A stretch of 15,928 nt of DNA from Acholeplasmatales bacterium (GTDB lineage Bacteria > Bacillota_I > Bacilli_A > Izemoplasmatales > Hujiaoplasmataceae). The notes under the pieces are model-generated. The model ran no database searches. It was not told the origin of the DNA and saw only the letters and a list, made by a program, of their open reading frames with translations. Shown piece after piece: positions 1-8,200 of this stretch; positions within the stretch are counted from its first letter, which is position 1; every line of letters starts with the position of its first letter. The position numbers and the translations under genes were made by a program. The stretch covers positions 1 to 15,928 of the forward strand of contig DMTN01000018.1 in NCBI GenBank assembly GCA_003477305.1. The letters run 5' to 3'.

Positions 1-1
1 C

Positions 2-1390
2 CAGATCGGGCAGCAGATCGACCGCGCGATCGTCATGGACATCTTCGCGTTCTACGGGATCCCCGTTCCCGGGGTCGTGAACGACTACACCTACGCGATC
101 CGCTCGGATGCGCTCTACGCACTCATCGCCGCCGTCGCCGTCCTCGTCATCATGTTCCTCCGCAAGGCGTTCGATCGGGACGACTTGGTCGCCCTCGCGG
201 CCATGGAATCGTCCTTGGATGACGGATCGTCTTCCGGATCCCTCGCATCAGGCGATCAGGGTGATGTGAAGCCGGCCGATTTCGATCCCTGTCCCGCCTT
301 CACGGAACTCGACGGCAAGGTCGAGCTTTTCCGCGCCGAACTAAAACGACGACAGACGTTGGCCACCAAGAATACCACGCTGAACGAACTGGTGTCGTTC
401 GTCGTCGACTACGCGAAAAACTCAAGACTGCATCTTTCGTATACCGAAGAGGACATCGCCACCTTCGTCGCCGGTCTGGGGGCGAGCCGGCTCTCGATCC
501 TCCAGGGCATGTCGGGCACCGGCAAGACCAGTCTGCCGAAGATCTTTTCGGAAGCCGTGCTCGGCAACTGCGAAATCATCGAGGTCGAGTCCTCGTGGAA
601 GGACAAGAACGAACTGCTCGGGTACTACAACGAATTTTCGATGAAGTACACCCCCAAGAAGTTCACCCTGGCCCTCTACAAGTCGGCGCTGAACAAGGAA
701 ACCTTCACCTTCGTTTTGCTCGACGAGATGAATCTGTCGCGCATCGAGTACTATTTCTCCGACTTCCTCTCGCTGATGGAACACGAGGAAGACAAGCGCG
801 AACTCAAGCTGATCAACATCAATCTGAGTCGGATGAACCAAGGCGAAGCGATCGACTATCTGGCGCTCGAAGAGGGCCATACCATCAAAATCCCGCCGAA
901 CATCTGGTTCATCGGCACGGCGAACCGCGACGAATCGACGTTCGTCATCTCCGACAAAGTCTACGACCGGGCGCAGACGATGAACTTCACCAAGCGCGCG
1001 GCGAAGGTACGAAACTACTCCGATCCGATTCCCCAGCAGTACTACGACTACGAAACGATGAACCGCCTGTTGCAGGAGGCGAAAGAGAAGGGAACGTTCG
1101 ACGCGGAGAACAACGCCCTCGTCAAGAGCGTCGAAGCCCTGATGGCGCCCTTCAACATCTCCTTCGGAAACCGCATCCTGAAGCAGATCGAGGACTTCGT
1201 CAACGTCTACCGCGCCTGCTTCGTCAACGACGACGTCACCAACGAGGCGATCGAGAAGATCCTCTTGAGCAAGGTGGTCGCGAAGCTCGAGGTCAAGACC
1301 ATCGACGACAAGGAAAAGCTGGTCATGGAGTTCGAGAAGCTGCATTTGCAGCAGTGCGTCGATTTCATCAAGCGCCTCGACGGCGAGTAA
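2..1390 (+). CDS. McrB-like AAA+ ATPase with N-proximal membrane segment (5' end outside window)
   Basis: The frame is open to the left edge (…QIGQQIDRAIV before the first ATG at 35), so this is probably the 3' part of a longer gene. Counting from ATG 35, residues ~26-42 form one hydrophobic segment (ALYALIAAVAVLVIMF), then a Ser/Gly/Asp-rich linker (~58-80). An AAA+ core of McrB type follows. Walker A is GMSGTGKT (158-165), Walker B is FVLLDE (226-231) followed by MNLSRIEYYFSDF, sensor 1 is in FIGTANRDES (Asn297), and a Val-Tyr-Asp-Arg box around Arg312 could be the arginine finger. McrB-family motors are usually GTP- or ATP-driven partners of a nuclease subunit, and the gene immediately downstream fits that place. 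The membrane segment is unusual for McrB and suggests a tethered complex. The AAA+ assignment is firm; the McrB-like subtype rests on the Walker B/sensor context; a defence role is inferred. Confidence 0.8.
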   Translation, partial: QIGQQIDRAIVMDIFAFYGIPVPGVVNDYTYAIRSDALYALIAAVAVLVIMFLRKAFDRDDLVALAAMESSLDDGSSSGSLASGDQGDVKPADFDPCPAFTELDGKVELFRAELKRRQTLATKNTTLNELVSFVVDYAKNSRLHLSYTEEDIATFVAGLGASRLSILQGMSGTGKTSLPKIFSEAVLGNCEIIEVESSWKDKNELLGYYNEFSMKYTPKKFTLALYKSALNKETFTFVLLDEMNLSRIEYYFSDFLSLMEHEEDKRELKLININLSRMNQGEAIDYLALEEGHTIKIPPNIWFIGTANRDESTFVISDKVYDRAQTMNFTKRAAKVRNYSDPIPQQYYDYETMNRLLQEAKEKGTFDAENNALVKSVEALMAPFNISFGNRILKQIEDFVNVYRACFVNDDVTNEAIEKILLSKVVAKLEVKTIDDKEKLVMEFEKLHLQQCVDFIKRLDGE

Positions 1391-1393
1391 ACC

Positions 1394-2956
1394 ATGGCAA
1401 ACCCGTACGGATCCATCAGCGTCGACGACTATTACCGGTTCGCTTCCCTCCTGAGGGGCATCCAGGCGTTCGTCCAAAAACACGACATGGTCACCTACAT
1501 CGAATTCGACTACTTCGTCGTCCACGACATGACCTTGTTTTCGGTCGACCCGGACTTCGACTTCGCCAAGCTCAGGAAAACGATCGCCCAGATCAAGAAG
1601 GCGGCACCGGCGATGAAGCGGATCTTCAGTAAGCCGATCATCGTCCTGAAAGATTCAGACGACGTCCTGCCGGTCGAAAACGCCCGCATCATCAATCAGA
1701 CCACGCTTCTCCATCTGGCCAACCATAGCCATAACGTCGCAAACCTGACCAATCGGGGCGTGAAGCCCCGGAAGCTTCTCACGCGCATCTACGAGGACGA
1801 CTACGGCATCTACGAAAACGTCATCTTCTGCAATTTCGTCGACGCGGTCCTGGCGCTCGTCAAGAAGAATGCCAGGACCCTGAACAGCCTGCTTTATGCG
1901 AGCAACGTGATGAAGTTCAACCTGCTCGAGAAAGTGAACCACGTCAACTACTTCCTCGCACTCGGGAAGCTGCACACCGGCTACATCCGCGACTTCTTCC
2001 AGTATTTCGTCCAGTCCAAGGAACTGCTCATCGAACTGTCGTCGATCAGGAACGTCATCCAGCCGCGGCTGGCCCGACCCGTCTATCGCAAAAACACCGT
2101 CCGCAATCCGAAACTCCATCTCAAGAAGACCAATATCTTCTTACTGCAAAAAGATTACCATCAGGTCTACAAAACCTACAAGTACCTGCAGAAGTACGAC
2201 TTTGACGTGCGGGACGAAGGCGTCCCCGTCGACTATGCGCAGCTGATCCAGGATTACCTGACCTACGTGCGGATCCTGGCCGTGTTCGCGATCGGCCATT
2301 TCAACTTCGAGATCGACACCCACGCTCGACTGAACCTGCAGTACTTGAATTCGGCATTCACCTTCAAGGGGTGGAAGCTGGTCGTCTTCACGACCTTGGA
2401 GAGCGAACTCATCCTGCAGTTTTCCAAAGAGATCGACTACCGCATCATGATCGTGGCCAGCACGACCGACGTCGCCGAATACGATCGGCTGAAGGCCGAT
2501 TACGGCGTCGACGAGATCATCGTCGCCAACCCGTTCGACGAAGACTATACGGCGCGCGACGACGTCTTCGTCAGCATGGAGGACGTCGATTCCTTCCGTC
2601 GAATCCAGCAGATCCTGCTCAAAGGGATGGTGTATTCCGATCAAACCCGCGACGTCTGTCCGTTCTGCGGCGGAAAACTCCATAAGGATCCCTATCGCGC
2701 CGTCCACCAGTGCAACGACTGCATGACGCAGATCGTCGCGGCGGTCTGTCCGGATACGAAGAAGCCATTCTTCTACACCGACAACGCCCACCTCAAGAAA
2801 TACGCCATCAACATCTCCGACTACAAGCAGGACGAATACTGGTTCTACAAGAAACAAGTCGAATCGTCGATGTTCTTCCGGAACATCACGAAGATCGACC
2901 ACAAGTCCGACATCGTCTGTCCCCATTGCGGGAAGACCCATTTCGAATCATATTGA
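1394..2956 (+). CDS. DUF2357-like partner of the McrB-like ATPase, with C-terminal zinc-ribbon motifs
   Basis: This 520-residue protein starts 3 bases after the stop of the ATPase gene, so the two are almost certainly co-transcribed and perhaps translationally coupled; no strong ribosome site is visible. Residues ~110-170 contain a histidine-rich stretch, then KPRKLLTRIYEDDYGIYENV. This resembles the conserved 'LLT..EDDY.IYEN' core of DUF2357/COG1700 proteins, which pair with McrB-like ATPases and often carry a PD-(D/E)XK nuclease. I could not identify a convincing PD-(D/E)XK motif here. Residues ~330-400 look like an alternating beta/alpha domain. A four-cysteine cluster (C422-x2-C425, C440-x2-C443) and a C-terminal CPHCGKTH (C509, C512, H516) look like zinc ribbons, suited to nucleic-acid or protein contact. 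The family match is by eye; enzyme activity is unproven. Confidence 0.6.
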   Translation: MANPYGSISVDDYYRFASLLRGIQAFVQKHDMVTYIEFDYFVVHDMTLFSVDPDFDFAKLRKTIAQIKKAAPAMKRIFSKPIIVLKDSDDVLPVENARIINQTTLLHLANHSHNVANLTNRGVKPRKLLTRIYEDDYGIYENVIFCNFVDAVLALVKKNARTLNSLLYASNVMKFNLLEKVNHVNYFLALGKLHTGYIRDFFQYFVQSKELLIELSSIRNVIQPRLARPVYRKNTVRNPKLHLKKTNIFLLQKDYHQVYKTYKYLQKYDFDVRDEGVPVDYAQLIQDYLTYVRILAVFAIGHFNFEIDTHARLNLQYLNSAFTFKGWKLVVFTTLESELILQFSKEIDYRIMIVASTTDVAEYDRLKADYGVDEIIVANPFDEDYTARDDVFVSMEDVDSFRRIQQILLKGMVYSDQTRDVCPFCGGKLHKDPYRAVHQCNDCMTQIVAAVCPDTKKPFFYTDNAHLKKYAINISDYKQDEYWFYKKQVESSMFFRNITKIDHKSDIVCPHCGKTHFESY

Positions 2957-3218
2957 TCCAAGATCATCCATCACGACGGAACCGTCACGGCAGAGACGAA
3001 AGCATATGCCGACTGGGCCGCCGAGTTTTCTATGTCGTGTTGGCGTGTAACAGCAAAAGAGCCAATCTCACGGTCGAAATGGACCTGAATTCGTCTGTAT
3101 TGTTGGTAATATGGCTCGTCACTCTTTTCACTTTAGGATTCGCTCTAAACTCTTGTATTTTTTTAAAATGATCTTGTCATGACGAATCAACTACCTTTCT
3201 TTATTTAGTTCCATCATC

Positions 3219-3272
3219 AAAAAAAATACCCTGTCAACGGACTTACAAAAAAGCGTCCATCTTCTAGGGTAT
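3219..3272 (-). terminator. Rho-independent terminator of the Ntn-hydrolase gene (reverse strand)
   Basis: Read on the reverse strand, ATACCCT (3272-3266) pairs with AGGGTAT (3232-3226) and is followed by a run of eight T (complement of A3219-A3226). A second short stem (GGAC/GTCC) is nested in the 33-base loop. It lies about 150 bases past the stop of the reverse-strand gene at 3421-4245, in the right orientation to end that transcript. The stem is modest and the loop long, so strength is uncertain. Confidence 0.5.
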
Positions 3273-3331
3273 ATTTATAGATGCTAATCTGGTTCATAAA
3301 ATACTCATATGCTATATGTTAACCCCGGCTC

Positions 3332-3363
3332 GTAGTCGATATACATAGTTGTATATCGACTAC
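3332..3363. repeat. Perfect 14-bp inverted repeat (hairpin, 4-base loop)
   Basis: GTAGTCGATATACA (3332-3345) is followed by TAGT and then its exact reverse complement (3350-3363). There is no T tract on either side, so it is not a classical terminator. It could be a protein-binding site, a transcript-stabilising hairpin at the 3' end of the reverse-strand gene, or a recombination site. Function unknown. Confidence 0.85.
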
Positions 3364-3420
3364 TTCGCACCTCGCTCCCCCATATAAATAAAATGGTGGG
3401 GGGCCAGGGAGTTGCCAAAT

Positions 3421-4245
3421 CTAGTACTCCTTAACATTGTTCGGCTGCGATTGTGCAATAGGTTTTTTAGTCATAGTATTCCCATCGCACAATTCAAATA
3501 AATCATTTCTCCATTCTATTTTATCATAATTTGACATAATGTCAATTTGTGCGCCAAAAAAATATCTGTTATTATCGACTATTATTCCGTATTTCTTTGC
3601 TACTGATTCTGGTTTCCTAATTAACCCTACTAACTGTGGAGCTCCACCAACATATGGATTTCGAACGTTGAATAATGTGTCGCAAAAACAATGAAACACA
3701 TTTCTCGAGGTGTTTGCATTTCCTTCAACTTGATAACACATATATTTATCATCGAACTCTTTTTTTCCGCTTCCCAAAACTAAAAGTATGCCAGATTTTG
3801 ATGGTAAGGAAATCGGTGTCACGCACCATCCTAATTCTCGTTTCCACTGGAATAAGTGACAATGAAATATTTTGTTATCTTTTTGATCCCTAGATATGTA
3901 TATAACTTGGAAAGTACTACCCATCGTTGAATTATATTCAGTTGGATATTTTATCAATGATTGTTCTAGTATTTTTAGGATGATTTCGACTTTTTCTGTA
4001 GAAGTATTCTTTGCATCAAACAACAGTCCACAATCAGCCATTTCTATTATTTGTGATAATACGATTGATGGAAATATCACATCTCCACAATAACCTAAAA
4101 TATCGGGTGAATTGTTAAATGCAAATACTTTCCTACCGTAATCATAATGGATATTATTGTTCCAACTAATTCGACTATCAGCAGCGATGTAGGCAGAACT
4201 AGGTCCATGTGTGTCTACTCCCAACCATGCAACTACAAGTGACAT
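3421..4245 (-). CDS. Stand-alone proteasome-like Ntn hydrolase
   Basis: This 274-residue protein starts at ATG 4245, preceded by an AGGTGG-like ribosome site (4255-4250). The N terminus reads MSLVVAWLG, then AADSR (Asp23) and GRKVFAF (Lys39), then ILGYCGD. In proteasome beta subunits and HslV, the N-terminal Thr, an Asp in a 'AAD.R' strand and a Lys sixteen residues later form the active site. Here Asp23-Lys39 are also 16 apart, and removing Met1 would expose Ser2 as the nucleophile. The rest of the chain (~60-274) does not match HslV or 20S subunits closely and is longer. No signal peptide or membrane segment is seen, so it is probably cytoplasmic. The gene is alone, transcribed against its neighbours, and much more AT-rich than they are, suggesting horizontal acquisition. 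Superfamily placement is moderately sure; substrate and role are unknown. Confidence 0.6.
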   Translation of the reverse strand: MSLVVAWLGVDTHGPSSAYIAADSRISWNNNIHYDYGRKVFAFNNSPDILGYCGDVIFPSIVLSQIIEMADCGLLFDAKNTSTEKVEIILKILEQSLIKYPTEYNSTMGSTFQVIYISRDQKDNKIFHCHLFQWKRELGWCVTPISLPSKSGILLVLGSGKKEFDDKYMCYQVEGNANTSRNVFHCFCDTLFNVRNPYVGGAPQLVGLIRKPESVAKKYGIIVDNNRYFFGAQIDIMSNYDKIEWRNDLFELCDGNTMTKKPIAQSQPNNVKEY

Positions 4246-4268
4246 TACCCCACCTCGTAAATATGTAT

Positions 4269-4297
4269 ATATGACTTTCTTACAAATAAAAGAACAA
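4269..4297 (-). promoter_or_regulatory. Putative sigma-70-type promoter of the Ntn-hydrolase gene
   Basis: On the reverse strand TTGTTC (4297-4292) and TCATAT (4274-4269) are separated by 17 bases, and the -10 lies about 25 bases before the start codon at 4245. Both boxes are imperfect, and the surroundings are AT-rich enough for chance matches. Confidence 0.3.
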
Positions 4298-4391
4298 CCA
4301 ATAGTGATTTAAGTGGTTTTTAATGAGTGGTTTTGCGTTCATGCACTTTTGTCCCTTTGTTCTGCTTTTGAATCGATTCTTTTTCTATAAT

Positions 4392-4405
4392 AGCACTTAA
4401 ATTGA
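4392..4405 (+). repeat. Inverted end of the IS3 relic (transposase-distal side)
   Basis: AGCACTTAAATTGA matches the reverse complement of 4827-4840 at 12 of 14 positions and lies just beyond the transposase stop codon. Confidence 0.6.
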
Positions 4406-4429
4406 AAAATTGAAAGCCGTATTACTAAA

Positions 4430-4828
4430 TCAGTACCCAATCGAAGTTTTATAATTCTCGGTTGAATGGATCCTTTTCCGGTTGTCGAAGAGTTCGATGT
4501 AGTCGAACAGATCCGCTTCGACTTCCTCCATGGTGCGATAGTTCCTGCGATGGATTCTTTCCTTCTTCAACTGCGCGAAGAATCTTTCGGCATAGGCGTT
4601 GTCATAAGGACATCCAGGCCGAGACATGCTCCCGCACATCCCGCATATATCCAACGCATAACGGAATTCGACGCTCGTATACTGACACCCTCGGTCGCTG
4701 TGAAAGATGGTTCCTTCAACCCCTGGGTACTTGTCAACCGCTTCCTCGAGCGCCAATTTCGTCGGTTCTGAGTCAATCCGTCGGATCACCAATTTATTAC
4801 TGAACCAATTCACATCCGTGACAAAATC
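4430..4828 (-). pseudogene. C-terminal fragment of IS3-family transposase (OrfB, rve domain)
   Basis: About 130 codons remain of a protein normally near 280 residues. Readable landmarks are NWFSNKLVIRRID, TIFHSDRGCQYTS (second catalytic Asp) and YDNAYAERFFAQLKKE (catalytic Glu), then the usual C-terminal ENYKTSIGY. The first catalytic Asp region ('TDITY') and all upstream helix-turn-helix and HTH_21 parts are absent. Reading upstream, a stop codon (TAA, 4834-4832) inside the inverted repeat closes the frame. A GTG at 4813 could start a 127-residue peptide, but it would not be an active transposase. Confidence 0.85.
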
Positions 4829-4840
4829 AGTTTAGGTGCT
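4827..4840 (-). repeat. Inverted end of the IS3 relic (fused to mid-transposase)
   Basis: On the reverse strand AGCACCTAAACTGA runs straight into GATTTTGTCACGG of the transposase frame, sharing the 'GA' bases. This marks the junction of an internal deletion. Confidence 0.6.
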
Positions 4841-4841
4841 T

Positions 4842-5288
4842 TTGGAACAATCAATTGATTGGAGGATTTCATGATTGACCTTTATTTTCAATGGTTGTAG
4901 TGCTATGATTAATGATAATAGCGGCAAATCACTATAAATAAAGGATGAACGCGCAATCTGCCCGCAAATCGCCCTTTGCTGCATCGTCCGTGATGAGTTA
5001 CAACCCTGAATCTTCCGCGGATTTCCGCTTGTTACCATGATGATTTGGTCTATCTCTTTCCACTCGATCAGGCGGTTCGCAAGGGCATCCTTTGATTCCC
5101 TTCACTGCATTGAAAAGCACCTTTACCACGATTCGCTCTCATCATACATTTACCGCCTATTATCGATGAAACAAGCAAACCGAATGGAACGTACCAATCG
5201 TTAAAGTCTTTCCAAAGTGAAATGCCTGGTATTCCATCGTTGGAATCGAATTCAGATAAGGCGTAGAATTTCCGCGGAGGTCGAAGCG
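4842..5288. other. Gene-poor stretch upstream of the giant surface-protein gene
   Basis: No complete gene is recognised. A palindrome AATCAATTGATT sits next to the IS relic (about 4850-4861). A 9-codon frame with a good GGAGG site starts at ATG 4871 and stops quickly. Two reverse-strand frames (about 4832-5090 and 5068-5270) give protein-like text (for example SLWKDFNDWYVPFGLLVSS) but overlap each other out of phase and have no recognisable family, so they may be gene relics. A small hairpin ATTCCA-TCGT-TGGAAT lies at 5231-5246. No convincing promoter for the downstream gene was found. Confidence 0.4.
5276..5280 (+). promoter_or_regulatory. Ribosome binding site that sets the start of the giant gene
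   Basis: GGAGG lies 8 bases before ATG 5289. That ATG begins a textbook signal peptide, whereas an upstream in-frame ATG at 5217 has no such site and would bury the signal peptide. Confidence 0.85.
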
Positions 5289-8200
5289 ATGAAAAAGCGT
5301 CTGCCCATTTTGGCATTTTTCATGCTTTTCGTATGCCTTCCCGGTGTTCGGGTCCACGCCGCCTCTTCGATCGGTACGCCGGTGAATGTATCGATCGAAT
5401 CCTACTTCGATTCCGACAACATCATCCAAGCGACCATCCCGGCAGTGTCCTATGGCGCGAAGGTCGGTTTCGCCTCGCATGTATCAGATATCGACGGGTA
5501 CACCTTCTGTTTCTGGATCGTCAACGGTCAGGTCATGGCCAACCTCCCGGTGAATTACGCCTTCACCGTCAAAAGCAATCTGAACCTCGTCGCCGTCTAC
5601 AAGCCGCTCAATACCTATGTCGTCGTCTTCATGGACGCGAACGGCGGAAAGATCGACATTCAATACATCACGCCCGGCGAAGACGCCGTCGAACCGGATA
5701 CGTCCCAGTATACCAAACCGGGATTGGTCTATGCGGTCGACAAGTGGAGCGAAACCTTCACGAACATCACCGCCGACACCGTCTGCGTGCTCCAATACAC
5801 CCCGGACCCCGGCATCTCGGCATTGACCTTGACGGTCGAAAACGGTTCCGGGTCCGGCTCCTATGAGATCAACGAGATCGCCGTCGCTACCGCCGATCCG
5901 GACACGGAATCCCGTTTCTTCCAGTACTGGCGGAATGGTTCCCGCATCGTCAGCCGCGACCGGACCTATGCGTTCACGATGCTTTACGACCTCACCCTCA
6001 CGGCGGTCTATGGACCGGCTCCCCTGGACGCCGCGCCGCTGCTTTCGCTCAGCGCCGGTTTGTCGCTGCGCGAAGGGTATACTTCCTACTTGGGGCAGTT
6101 CGATCTTCCCGCCGGTCTGACCCTGATCGAATTCGGCTTGATCTCCCATCCCGTCCTGACAACCTTCACTTTGGAGACGGATGCGGTGACGCAATACGTC
6201 TGTTCCAAATACAACGGCACGACCGGCGAATTCCTCGCCAGTCTGACGGGCAGTTACTCCCGGAACATCCGCGCCTACCTCGTCTACCAGGACGGCGAAG
6301 GCGTCCTTCATACCATCTACGATGAGAAAGTGGCCAGTGGAGCCGCCTTTTTGACCGTTCCGGTCGCCGGCGGCCTCAAGGTCACCGGATACGTCGGCGA
6401 TGCGACCGACGTGAGTATCCCCTCGACGATCGACGGATTATCCGTCGTCGCGATCGCCACGGGGGCGTTCGCCAATGATGCGCAGATCACGCGCCTGGTC
6501 ATTCCGGATTCGGTCCAGACGATCGAAGCCGGAGCCCTGGCCGGATTATCCTCCCTGAAGACCCTTTCCATCCCGTTTGCGGGCGAGTCCCGCACCGCGC
6601 TCTATGCCAATGGTCTTTTTGGTTACGTCTTCGGCACGACGAGCTATCCCGGCTCGGTCGCATCGACCGAGTACTATTACTACAACTACAGCACGAATCA
6701 CAATACGGTGTTCTATCTTCCCGCCACCCTGAAGGACATCCATCTGACGAGCGCGACGAAAGTCGCGTCGGGAGCCTTTACGAACGCGCCGTTCGACTCC
6801 ATCACGCTCGCTTCGACGATCACCACGATCGAATCCTACGCCTTCGCCAACAGTTCCTTCGTGAACGTCGTCTTCGCTTCGGGCGGCACCTTGACGGCCG
6901 TCCGCGATCATGCCTTCTACCGTGCGAACAAGATCACGTCCCTCAATTTCCCGAACGGTCTCTTGACGATCGGCCGCTTCGCCTTCGACTATATGACCGC
7001 CCTGTCGACGATCTATCTGCCGGCGAGCCTGGTCGATCCCGCCAACGAACAGTTCGTCGACTCCAAAGTCTCGCTTCTCATCTACTGCGGCCATCCGTCG
7101 AAGCCGGGCACCTGGAGCGATTACTGGACCAACGTGACGCGCACCACTTACTGGAACCAGTCGATCCATCATCAGGTCACTTTCGTTGACGAAGACGGCA
7201 CGGTCTTGAAAACCGCCACGATCTTTACCGATGGCGCGGCCGCCATCGCGCCAAGCAATCCGACCAAGACCGGATACACCTTCACCGGGTGGGATACCGG
7301 ATACGGTTCGATCACTTCCGATCTTTGGGTCGAGGCGACCTACGACATCTTCTATTACACGGCGACCTTCAAGGATTACGACGGAACCACCCTGTCCACC
7401 AGCACGGTGCTGAACGGCACCGCCGCGACCGCTCCGGCGAGTCCCACCCGCGTCGGGTATCAATTCAACGGCTGGGATACGAGCTTTGCATCGCTAACCG
7501 GCAACATCACCGTCACCGCCACCTATACCCCGATTCTCTATACCGCAACCTTCCTGAATGACGACGGGTCGCCGCTCGGCACGAGCACCGTGGGCTACGG
7601 CGAAAGCGCCACGGCGCCCTCCGTTCCCGGCCGGTCCAATTACTATTTCAGCGGCTGGGACACGAGCTTCTCCTTCATGACCGCATCGATCACGGTGCGG
7701 GCGATCTTCCACATCAATCAGTACACCGTCACCTTCTATGATTGGGACGGAAGCGTCCTGCAATCGTCGTTGGTCGACTATCAATCATCCGTCGTCCCGC
7801 CGGACGACTTCACCCGGACCGGATACACCTTCAACGGCTGGTCGCCCTGGGGACCGTTTGATTCGATCACCTACAGCCAGTCGTTTACGGCGTGTTACGA
7901 CATCAACCGGTATGCGGTGACATTTCTCTATTGGAACGGCGCCACCCTGAGTTCGCAGATGGTCAACTACGGAAGTAGCGCCCAAGTGCCCGATGTCCCG
8001 ACGCGGACCGGGTATACCTTCACCGGCTGGGACCGCTCCTTCGCCGCGATCACCGCGGATACCACGATCCAGTCGTTATGGTCGATCAACCACTACACCG
8101 CGACCTTCCTTGACTGGGACGGGACGATCCTCGGCACGTCCACGGTCGATTATCACACCACGGCGACACCGCCCGCCAATCCGACGCGGACCGGTTATAC

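Larger units (their letters stand above)
2957..3420. other. Gene-free stretch between two convergent transcription units
   Basis: No credible coding frame is seen on either strand. Base composition changes from GC-rich (to about 3010) to strongly AT-rich. The stretch contains the reverse-strand terminator at 3219-3272, a perfect 14-bp inverted repeat at 3332-3363, and a smaller C6/G6 hairpin (CCCCCA at 3377-3382 with TGGGGG at 3397-3402). No good forward terminator for the ATPase operon was found. The only candidate is a 5-bp stem at 3132-3149, with a T run at 3158-3164 set off by eight bases. Confidence 0.6.
4391..4841 (-). mobile_element. Internally deleted IS3-family element (non-autonomous relic)
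   Basis: A truncated IS3-type transposase frame is bracketed by inverted ends. AGCACTTAAATTGA (4392-4405, forward) and AGCACCTAAACTGA (4840-4827, reverse) agree at 12 of 14 positions, both differences being C/T. The stop of the transposase fragment is about 25 bases inside the downstream repeat, as usual for this family. The upstream repeat, however, abuts the middle of the transposase directly, so the first ORF and the N-terminal half of the second are missing. Total length is about 450 bp, versus the ~1.2-1.5 kb typical of intact IS3 members. No target duplication was found by eye, and the exact outer boundaries are uncertain. Confidence 0.7.

Noticed and set aside
422..1525. Long open frame antisense to the ATPase gene
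   Set aside because: The translation is rich in Val, Asp, Arg and Leu with no family signature. It mirrors the codon pattern of the true gene, which has all AAA+ motifs.
3132..3164. Forward terminator for the ATPase operon (TTTAG/CTAAA stem and T7 run)
   Set aside because: The stem is only five A/T-rich pairs and the T run starts eight bases away, so it was not called.
3332..3363. The 14-bp hairpin as a Rho-independent terminator
   Set aside because: Neither strand has a T run after the stem; reported as a repeat of unknown role instead.
4871..4900. Short leader peptide gene with GGAGG site
   Set aside because: It has only nine codons beside an IS relic and no conserved or regulatory structure downstream; likely chance or a leftover gene start.
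5217..5288. Earlier in-frame ATG for the giant gene
   Set aside because: No ribosome site is present, and it would add 24 charged residues in front of an otherwise perfect signal peptide. ATG 5289 has GGAGG at the right distance.
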